Below, piece after piece: positions 55,290 through 64,000 of a DNA stretch of 64,000 nt. The DNA is taken from the NCBI GenBank assembly GCA_964017195.1, contig OZ024890.1:49343593-49407592 (forward strand). Reading direction: 5' to 3'. This DNA is from Siderastrea radians. Lineage: Eukaryota > Cnidaria > Anthozoa > Scleractinia > Rhizangiidae. The notes beneath the pieces were generated by a model. It was not told the DNA's origin. It saw only the letters and a list, made by a program, of their open reading frames with translations, and did no database searches. A program made the translations under genes and the position numbers. The first letter of the stretch is position 1. Each line of letters starts with the position of its first letter.

Positions 55290-55420
55290 CTGCATCCTCG
55301 GAGACCCCGGGGACAGATAGTGGGGAAAGGGAAAGTCGGAACGGGCGAAGAAAAGTCAAGGGCAAAGGGAAAAGCCCGTGAGGACAACGTTTCTCCAGAG
55401 TAGCTCCTAACGGTCTAGTT
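55290..55420. repeat. Left copy of a widely spaced inverted repeat
   Basis: GCATCCTCGGAGACC to CAACGTTTCTCCAGAGTAG and AACGGTCTAG is the reverse complement of 59068-59182, with several mismatches. Confidence 0.75.
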
Positions 55421-55451
55421 AACAATGCCGAGGTATATGTTCAGCAAAGTT

Positions 55452-55497
55452 TTAAGTAGTTGTAAATTCTTTTAACTATTTACAACTACTTAAAAGA
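55452..55497. repeat. Short hairpin
   Basis: TTTTAAGTAGTTGTAAAT pairs with ATTTACAACTACTTAAAA around a 9-bp loop. Confidence 0.85.
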
Positions 55498-56078
55498 ACC
55501 TAAACATACCACCCTATAAGAATTGACCTCCATATGTTCATTTACCCATCCGGGTTACCCACTTAGAAGTTTTAAAGTGAAATTGTGGAAATCACAAATT
55601 CATAGTGCATCAAGTGACAGCCAAATTGATAATAGAAACAGTTATTGTGAAAAGAGACAGTTTCCTCTCTATTGTACACTGTTATATTTTCGGGCAGTAT
55701 TCGAGCCCCACAGTTCTCCTCCAAAAATAACTGTAGAAAAGTCTCTAATAACCTCTTGTCTACATGATTAAATTATAACCTTCTTTTATTCTGGGAATGT
55801 CCTATACAGCTTTATTATGGTAAGCTATTGACCTCACAGTCCACAAGGAAGTAATATCTCAGTTGAGGTGAGGCACCTACACACGTACATCTGTTTGATA
55901 TTTATGCAATTTGAGTATTGAACCGAAAATGCTCTAAACAAGGGTACTTAATTGGCGGATTTGAAAAGAAAACTTTTACTGAAGTAACGAAATGCAGATT
56001 TACTGCAAATGCGTTAATTTGTCTAAGGGTATAGCTGCTGGCATTTTGAGGTTGAAGAAGAAAACAAGCAGTTTGAAA
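55498..56078. other. No recognisable gene
   Basis: Short ORFs only. Confidence 0.4.
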
Positions 56079-56350
56079 ACATTTATTTATTTATTTATTT
56101 ATTTATTTATTCATTACAATTTAATGGCCTGAAACAATAAACGAAAACTAAATAAAATACAGCATAATGAATATATAGTGCCATAAGGACGGTCAGCAAA
56201 AGAGTCATCAGTGAGCCCATACAAAACAGACCACCTTAAAAGAAGGAAAAAAAACTATAACAAAATTACAAAATATCAATATCAACAGAAAAAATATTAA
56301 TAATTACTCATTTCTCGAAGATAAGAAGTCCCTTACTCCCGTCTTGAAAC
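56079..56350 (-). mobile_element. LINE 3' end (copy 2) with (TAAA)n tail
   Basis: Direct repeat of 54622-54895 with about one change per ten bases and small indels. Same orientation, same tail, same truncated coding end. Confidence 0.7.
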
Positions 56351-56442
56351 TAGAAATACTTGGTGTTTGACGAGCTGACAGTGGTACTCATCAAAATACG
56401 CCGGAGAAACAAATAAGAGACCATATTAAGATACAAAAATAA

Positions 56443-57190
56443 ACACTGGATCAGCCGGTAAGTCGAAACACCGGTAGTAAAAGCATTGGAAGAGGTCCTT
56501 CATTTTGTTATAGAACCTCAAGTACAATTCTACCCTACCTTTTATGAGTTACGAGCACCTATCTAGACAAAAGCGTTCTTTCTGGTCCCGAATCAGAAGA
56601 ACTGATCACTGCAAGTGCATAACTAGCCAATCTACTTACTTTTCTTTTTACTACAAATATGGCTTTTATTTAACTAGATATTATGGCAAGATTGTTGAGG
56701 GCATGGTGACTAAGGCAAGTAAAAAATAACCAACATTTGTAATCCACGCTGCACACTTAACAGTTATCCTGTAGCAATAACTATCAAGGTATATTTAAGT
56801 ATAGAACAAATTATTCACTTGGTATTTGATAGCTTTAATTCAATTTATTGTCAATTCTCTGAGTGGCTTATGACAAATGATGAAGTTGTCTAGCAAAGTA
56901 ACACGTAAAAGAATCCGAAACAAGCGTTAAGCTTAAAAATGTGCAGGACATATACCTCCGAATGCAACTTAATCTTACATGTAAATATCACAATCACTGA
57001 ATTTTATAAGATAAGATACAACATTAACCCTGGATCAGTCGGTAAGTCGAAACACCGGTGGTAAAAGCACTGGAAAAGGTCCTTCATTTTATAACAGAAC
57101 CTCAAGTACAATTCTATCCTACCTTTTAGAAGTTACGAGTAACTATCTAGACAAAAGCGTTCTTTCTGCTCTTGAATCAGAATCGGGGGT
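56443..57190. repeat. Two direct copies of a ~165-bp segment
   Basis: 56443-56607 and 57027-57190 share CACTGGATCAG/CCCTGGATCAG, GGTAAGTCGAAACACCGGT, AACCTCAAGTACAATTCTA and CTAGACAAAAGCGTTCTTTC. The 420 bp between is AT-rich without other features. Confidence 0.8.
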
Positions 57191-58775
57191 GGAAGGGGAA
57201 TAATGAATAACGAATAACGAGTTAAAATAGTAAATGAATGAGGAATATTTAGAGCTTCAACATTCGGAATGATGAATAACTAAGTCCCTTTGAAGGAATA
57301 ATGAATACCGCAAATGTTGTATGCCCTCGACTCTACAAACTCTATGTCGATGTTTGCGACTATGTGTGAAGGCCAGCTAAAACAGTCGTCTGCAATCATT
57401 CAGAGTTACTCTGGATGATCTCTATTCAATTAGGACTCCTGGGTACAAGAAGTCTTCCCCGGCGAGTTTCTCATGATAGGTGCGTCTTTTATCAGTATTC
57501 GAATGTTTTCATTAAGGGACGGACCACTTGACTCAGTCTGCGAGGAGGAGAGTTGAGTGATTTTAACAAAAAAATATCGTGTTAGTAGATTATCGCAATG
57601 AAAAAATTCATGTGCAACACAAATGTCGAAAAAAATTCTTGCCACATACAGTGAGCCGAAGAAAATTCCTGTGGCTGACACAAGTAACGTTATTTGTTTC
57701 AGACTGGTGAGAGATGTTTTAATAGAGAAGTTAGCATATATATAGGCGGATCCTTGCTGATGTCATTGTTCACATCTTGAAATATTAAAATTCATCCGGT
57801 AAACAAACAATGATTATAACTAGAAAGAGCATATAATATTTAGTTAACATGCGAAGCTTGAAGGAAAAAGTATCCGAACCGGTTTCAAATGATGCTTTCA
57901 AAATTTACACCATTTACAGACGTTTGCGTGGCTGGGTGGCAACTGTTACCACCCAGCCATACAAATGTCTGTAAATTTGACCTTTTTCAAAAAGGAATAT
58001 CTCCTTCAACTTTCAACATTCTCCTCTCATAGTTACCCTTTTTAATAAGTCTCCCAGTCTCCTAATTTTTCCCGTTTTCATTTGCCAAGCTAACTATAAA
58101 ATTTTCGGTCATTTATGATAATGCTTAGATCAAAAGACTGCAGACAAAAACAAGGATCCGCCTTTAGTTAGCACAAAAATTGAGTTCAATTTACAGCAAC
58201 TGAAACACTTTCATATGCTTCTCATAATGCCGGAAAACGCATTTCCGAGGACTAAACTTTCAAAATTTTCCGGGGGAGCATACCCCCGGACCCCCTACGT
58301 AGACACTCCCCTCTTCGCTAGGCGTTTTTTTAAAACCCACTTTCCCTAAATCCTAGGTCTGCACCAGGGTTGTGGGGCCCATTTCTTTCACGGATTCTAT
58401 TTTTAAAAAATGGTAAACGGGCCCTGATTCAGAGTATTTTAGAGTTAGAAAACCTTGAAAAGAGCCAGCGTATATTCAACACGTCTTTCTTTCTTTTTTT
58501 TTTTCTCTTTATAATATTGCACTTTTCTGTTAATTCATGCTCATTATCGACATATGATATGGAATTAAACAATTTGCAGCCATTTGAAACTTTGCAAGCG
58601 GTCTCACCATTTATCTCCTAAATCTCATGTACAGGCAAAATCTAAAAAGGAGCTGGACGCTGTAGTGAATAAGTGATATCCGTAAAAATGTTAAATGAAT
58701 AATGAATAAGTCAGAAAAAAAGCGAAAGGAAGAATGTATAAGTGAGGCACAATTATTCCTCTTCCACCCCCGAAT
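57186..58775. mobile_element. 1.6-kb non-autonomous element with TCGGGGGTGGAAG ends
   Basis: TCAGAATCGGGGGTGGAAGG at the left pairs with CTTCCACCCCCGAATCAGA at the right, followed on both inner sides by GAATAAT-rich sequence. The interior contains a second inverted-repeat element (57745-58168) and no transposase. Confidence 0.6.
57745..58168. repeat. Nested palindromic MITE
   Basis: Ends GGCGGATCCTTG and CAAGGATCCGCC are perfect inverted repeats. Its centre is a strong hairpin at 57908-57975: ATTTACAGACGTTTG-CGTGGCTGGGTGG pairs with CCACCCAGCCATAC-AAATGTCTGTAAAT. Confidence 0.75.
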
Positions 58776-59067
58776 CAGAAGGCTCACGGGAATTGCAACT
58801 GAACAGTAGTAAGATAAGTTCAATCATTAAAACTTTTCCGGTGAATTGGTTCTGCACTTGAACGTGACAAATTTTTCTACGTGTCCTTAAGCTTCGTGGC
58901 GCATTTACGGCGAGATTTTCCAGGAAAAAAGTCTTAGATTTTCGATACACAAACAGGGCATTATGGCGGAAAAACGACTACACGAAACGGACTCAGGGAT
59001 TTGCTGCTCGCTGATTGGGCAGAAAAATACAAAAGTTTTCTGCGGCCAATCAGGAGCCAGAACGGGC
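58776..59067. other. No recognisable gene
   Basis: Nothing beyond short ORFs. Confidence 0.4.
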
Positions 59068-59182
59068 TAGACCGTTAGGAACTACTCTGGAGAAACGTTG
59101 TCCCCAGGGGCTTTTCCCTTAACTTTTCTTCGCCCGTTTCGACTTTCCCTCGCCCCACTATCTGCCCCTGGGTTTCGAGGAT
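59068..59182. repeat. Right copy of a widely spaced inverted repeat
   Basis: Reverse complement of 55290-55420. The outer side continues with three CGTAACCAC/CTATAACCA phrases (59200-59240) not found at the left copy. Confidence 0.75.
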
Positions 59183-60411
59183 GCCACCTCTCTAACCACT
59201 TCCGTAACCACATCTATAACCAATTCCGTAACCACGTTGGTGACGCTATGATTGGATAATGCACAAAAGACTCTTACGTCACACTACCCGAAATCAAAAT
59301 TCAACCATGAAAAAGAGCTACAGATAAAGTGCTGAAAGGAGTTTGGAAGTAAACGCTTTGCTGCATCACAACCGGCAATACTATCGCTCGCTAGGATTCA
59401 CGTAGGAAGTCTGCAACTGAGTAGTTTTAACTGTTTTTGCGAATTCAAACTACTAGCAACTGGCTCACCCAGGGACCGCGCGAGGGGTGGGCTGAGGGGG
59501 CTTTAGCCCCCCCCCCTCCCCCACTTTTTGGTGCCACAAAAAAAAATGAATAAAAAATAAACAAATAAATGAAAAAAATCAAAAAGTTAGAAAATTCATT
59601 AGTCAGTGATTAGTTTCAGGGTTATCCAGGGTTTTTCCATTTTCTCCAGTTAGATCAAAAGTTCAAATCACCTTGCTCCCATTCCGCTTATTTAGTTGAA
59701 ATTCACATGCGCTTTAAGGAACTGTATCTTGAACAAATGAGATGAAGATTTGACACTGCAGCTGTTTCATTTGTATTTCCGTAGTTCACATCATTTCCTT
59801 GAACCTGCTCAGATTTTAATTGCAATCGACGGAAGTTGACATTCTCGCTATCGTTTGGCCTCTAACTCTCGTGAATTCTCATTGACTAATCCTAAAGAGT
59901 ATGAATTGTTGTCGACTCTAGTTTTTGTCTAGTGGCCCGGCACGAACTACAGTTTGTCTCCAGATAGGATTATCGGCAACAGCGTGCTTTGAAATTTGCC
60001 GAAAATCAACGTTACATCTTCAAGCTTCTCTGTATACCGATGTAAACGTTGCAACGAGGATAGCTGCCGAAAGTTTTGCCAAAAGATATCTTTCCCTCCT
60101 AACGATGAGAAATAAGGCAGGACATACCGACACACTGACTTTGGTAAAATATATAGTTCATGATACCTAGCTCAGCTTTCTTAGATGGCCTTATTCTGTA
60201 TTATGATGACAGGTTTGCTTGTACAAGTCTTAAGAAAAACGTTTTTGAGTTTGAGATCTTAGATGCGAATACGTCAAGATTTGCACCTTGCCGGATAAGA
60301 CTTAAAATGTGTGTAGAGATGAAAGAATAGGCTCAGGTGCATTACTTTGGAACTATCCGGGCTATTCCTATTCCGGTTTAGGAATAACAGAATATCCAGA
60401 ATACTGAATCC
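59183..60411. other. No recognisable gene
   Basis: Contains the C-run element edge GGCTTTAGCCCCCCCC (about 59499-59515). The phrase CAAACTACTAGCAACTGGCT at about 59448 recurs at 61219 beyond the LINE fragment. Confidence 0.4.
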
Positions 60412-61194
60412 CTAAAATGGGATAACAAGTTTCCTTGATCCTCGTAAGTTGCGTTCAGTATTTCTCATTTCAAAGAGACCACGCATGTACTTTGGTATCG
60501 TTTCGAACTGGATTGTCTTAAAAACTGTTTTCATGTCTTGGCATCTGATACTATACAGATCACTAGAATTAAATTTGTTCAGTAGCTCCTGGTGGTGCAA
60601 AGACTTCTCGTCTAGAACCATCCTGAGTGCCCTTTTGTTAAGATTCTCTAATTTGTCTCTATTTCGAGCCCCACAAAAATGCCAAACTGCTGAACAATAT
60701 CTAAAATATGAAACAATAAAGGCCTTATAAAGTTTACATTTCACAGCTGTCGGTACTATTTTTCGAAAGCGGGAAATTACATTAACTTGATTGTTGACCT
60801 TAGTACAAATATTCTTTACATGACTGTTGAACTGCAGATTCTTGTGAATGTTCACCCTTAAGAGATCAATGTTATCTTTTACCGGAATATTGATGTCATT
60901 CACTTTAAAACTAAAGGTATAGTTCGTATTCCCCAAAATCATTGCTTGGTATTTATCAGGATTAGTAATCAAACCATTCATACCAAACCAGTGGTCAGCT
61001 TCGAGAAGTTGGCATTGAAGTCTCTTTTCTAATTTCACTGGATCTTTATCCGAGTCATAAATCTGTTCATCGTCAGCATAAGCATTGATACATACTCCTT
61101 TCACGAAGTAAAAGAGATCATTCATAAACACATTGAAGAAAAGGGGTCCAAGGACGGATCCCCGGGGTACCCCTTTTATAACCGGCATCCAAGA
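60412..61194 (-). mobile_element. LINE reverse transcriptase fragment (non-LTR)
   Basis: A 258-codon frame starts within RT motif B (GVPRGSVLGPLFFNVFMNDL) and contains the catalytic motif C, NAYADDEQIY. The post-catalytic region follows (DHWFGMNGLITNPDKYQAMI, then LQFNSHVKNICTKVNNQVNV, SYFRYCSAVWHFCG, NLNKRALRMVL). This is a non-LTR LINE RT. The upstream palm motif A and any endonuclease are missing, so it is 5'-truncated at about 61194. The reading frame is intact to the stop, so it is fairly young. The clade (CR1-, jockey- or Rex-like) is not decided by eye. Confidence 0.88.
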
Positions 61195-63692
61195 ACGCAG
61201 GACTGTTTTCGCGAAATCAAACTACAGGCAACTGGCTCGCTAAGATAACGCAGGCAAGGCTCTGCCACTTTTCACAGGCAAGACTCGCTGCCAACATAGC
61301 AACAGGCAGCCTAGAACCCAGGCGTTCTCTTCTCGCGCACACGACTTGGCGCGAAATTTCGTGACGTCACCGAATGACATACTGCAAGAACGCCTAGTGA
61401 ATAATGCCAAATCCAAGATGGCGCCGTCTGATTGAAGGAGGGTCATCAAACTCTTCAAAATTTTGCTGTTAATACCTAGCGGGAATCGCATCTAGCGTGC
61501 TATTCTTGCATTTGGAAGCGTCTAGGCTCATCTACTTTCAAAGATGCCTCTTCAATTACTGTTCCGTTGATATTTTGGCTTGGCAGCTGATTTTATCTGA
61601 TCTGAGCAGAAGTGCTGCACGATATCGAATCATGACTCAAAATTTCAAACTACCGGGAATGGTTCATGTGTTTTCTGTGCTTTTCGATACGTAGCATTCG
61701 ATCGAAGCATTTGGAACTCCATGTTCGTTTTCCGATTGTACGGGTAATGTTTGTTTGGATGCAGATATTGGTGTGGGGCTGTGTGTTTGAGAGGAAGCAA
61801 GGAATAACGTACAACGTGGGACCGCTAGTTTCTCGTGGCACTTGCTAGCGATTGAGCAGTGTCGTGAAAAGAAAGATCAAAAGATTTCTTTGGGAAACTA
61901 CTTCAGCCGAGGTAAATCTTGTATTAAAGTTTTGTTCAAAATGACTGGACTTCTGAAGCACTTGTATCAATCCAGCTTAATTAAAATTGATATAAGCTGA
62001 AGCTTACTCGTCAAAAGGGCCTTGTAGTACACAGACAGGGGAATTTCTCTCATTAAAACGGTTTATTTTTGCGAGTTTTAGCTCAATAAGGAACGTAATT
62101 AGTGAGCATTTGCAAGTAGCAGTCTCCCCCAAAATGTTCCAAATCTTCAACCAAACTTGTGTTCTGTTGGCTATATATTCAGCTGTATATTAGGCACGAA
62201 ATGCGGTTACTCGGATTGACCTTTATCCTTCATTTACTAAAAAATGTTATCTCTGAGAATCGTGGACTTCAGCACAATTGAGACAACTTTTTAGTGAATA
62301 ATAACAAGACAATAAAGCAGTTCTGTGATCTGAAGTTATTAGATGAGTTTGGATGGTCTTCAGAAAGACTGACACTTTCCACAGTGTTTCATTTGTAAGT
62401 CTTTCAATGGTTTTAATGGCTGAGAAATAAAACATTTATTGGCATCCATCCCAGTGGGATGGCATCAAGGAATCCTGTGCATTTTATCAAGATTTCAGAT
62501 AATTTCCCTTATCATTTCACTGATATCAAAATTGCAATAGCCCTGATAAGAGCCCTTCAGACAAAGTGAACAATGACAACAGGATGTCCCATACATGGGT
62601 TATGGAGTGAGAGGAGTGCGAACACTTTTTGGATTTGAAATTTGTGATTGTGGCATTTTTGTAAATTTAGAAAAATGCCAAATATCTTTTGGAGTACAAT
62701 ATAGTAAGTTTGGGTTTGCTGAGATAAACAAAAACTGTGCATCATTTGGTTAAGAAATTATCATTGTATTTTTGAGGGTTTAGCAATGGCCCATAGGTAT
62801 TTTGGGGGTTTAGTTCTGTCCCCACTTTTTTGCAATTACCACCCTTCCTCATAAGTTTGTGTCCCCAGTGTTATCCCAAAGGATGGTGTTGATGAGTGTT
62901 CAAAAACAATGTTGTCACTTTTTGGGAACAGCAGAGAGAGTATGTTTTCATGCAGTCAAGGACATGAAGGATCTGATTTTTGCCTGTTTGGAGTTGCTTA
63001 TGTTGTGTGATAAAAGTTGACAGAGGACAGGTTTGTAACTTAACTTGTCTGGCTCTGCAACGACTTTGAAATGGCAAGATGAAAATCTCTAGTCACCAAA
63101 CATAATACCTGAAAGCATGGCCTAAAGGAAATATGCTGTTTACGCAAAAAGTGACTTTTTGACCAAGGCTATAAATGCTGCAACATCTTCAAATAAATAA
63201 AATATAACCTTTGCTTTGTTTTATTCTGGTGTGATTGGAAATCTGTTACAACTGGGATGTACTTCAGTTTTGAAAATGAAATTAAAACATAAACTGCAAC
63301 CTCTAAAAAATTTGACTGAGTTAAGGAATATGCTAAAAAAATCCCAAAGTAATAACCCAAACATGCAAGTGACAGAAGCACTCCATCAAAAGGAAAAAAT
63401 TCTGCCTAATTCCTATATTCTTGATAGTTTTTCATCCCTCTCGCTACTTCCTTACTGTCTTGAACAGAGCAAAGTGAAAGGGGATTTTGTGTGATGTGGA
63501 CATAATAGTTTGGGCAATTTGTGCACAGTATCATTTGCCTCTAGTTTTGGCACAGGCGGCCCAAGCTCGAAATGAGAATACCATCGAGGTGCGAAATATC
63601 AACTTTGCTATATAAGACTTTGTATGGGAAATTCACTTTGGTTCTCAAAATGCTAAAATAAAGTTATGAATGTGGAAATAAACTTCACTTAC
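61195..63692. other. No recognisable gene
   Basis: AT-rich, no domain-bearing ORF, no clear repeat structure apart from the CAAACTACAGGCAACTGGCT phrase at 61219. Confidence 0.4.
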
Positions 63693-63779
63693 CTTAACAT
63701 GGGGTTGTCTTCGTGTCTTGTTTGTAATTTGGGCGCGAGTTTTTGGCTCGGTGTTGTTCGCGGTGTTGTTTCTCCACAT
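63693..63779 (-). CDS. Candidate first exon (29 codons), hypothetical
   Basis: An ATG at 63779 opens a frame of 29 codons (MWRNNTANNTEPKTRAQ...) that runs exactly to a strong donor, TTAAG|GTAAGTG, at 63692, phase 0. The encoded piece is polar and basic with no known domain. The gene would continue leftward on the minus strand, but no second exon was recognised. It is offered because the donor is near-consensus; it could be chance. Confidence 0.25.
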
Positions 63780-64000
63780 AAAACGATGGAAGGCAGGTGA
63801 CTGGAGACGACCGAGTCCAACAAATTGCTCTCGTATCACAACGCAACGCAGAGAATCGCCATAAAAACACCTTATTTACAAAGGCACGTAATTTCTGCAT
63901 CCCATTCAGCCTTAACGGTAATTGAACGGCAATTCTGTTCTGAGAAAATTCGAAAAACATTCAGCTATCGGCGATCTTTCCGTGCGCTGGTCTTTTGGCG

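Overview
The window looks like nuclear DNA of an anthozoan cnidarian, probably a stony coral or close relative. It is AT-rich and intron-bearing (GT-AG splice signals bound the gene exons). It is gene-poor and full of small inverted-repeat transposons. Its few host exons belong to families expanded in corals: an apple/PAN secreted domain, a DZIP3-type HEPN domain and a B-box/NHL TRIM protein. There is no operon, Shine-Dalgarno signal, CRISPR array or bacterial gene. Species and families are recognised by eye; no database search was run.

Layout. 1-3.4 kb: small MITEs and a frameshifted RecQ-like helicase fragment. 3.385-15.008 kb: a fold-back element with about 1.14-kb inverted arms; its right arm is split by a complete Ngaro-type tyrosine-recombinase retrotransposon (8601-14034). 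All three ORFs of that element are open, and its split direct repeats are nearly identical. 15.1-15.4 kb: first exon of a short-chain dehydrogenase with an in-frame stop. 17.4-18.1 kb: a tRNA-derived SINE and a G-rich-ended element. 19.2-19.5 kb: signal peptide plus PAN exon. 20.7-21.5 kb: a frame-preserving 99-bp minisatellite. 22.6-26.8 kb: a 4.2-kb fold-back element whose arms are arrays of a 20-bp unit containing GACGTC and CTAG. 27-30 kb: MITEs.

31.1-43.7 kb (minus strand): an exon encoding B-box, coiled coil, filamin and NHL repeats, and about 10 kb upstream an exon encoding a DZIP3-like HEPN domain. Splice phases match, so they may be one gene. The candidate intron holds a Ty3/gypsy element (34973-38998) with LTRs of only 54 bp and a deletion in reverse transcriptase, plus a TTAA-flanked MITE. 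44.6-64 kb: truncated LINEs (L2/CR1-like, L1-like and other RT fragments), a SINE interrupted by a MITE, two more fold-back elements, several hairpin MITEs and microsatellites. The last 300 bp may hold a small first exon on the minus strand.

The retrotransposon proteins act together (Gag, RT-RNase H and recombinase for Ngaro; Gag-protease and RT-RNase H-integrase for gypsy). The host exons show no shared pathway. Two insertions (Ngaro at 8601-14034, LINE at 45931-46786) can be dated against uninterrupted copies of their target elsewhere in the window, which gives exact boundaries.
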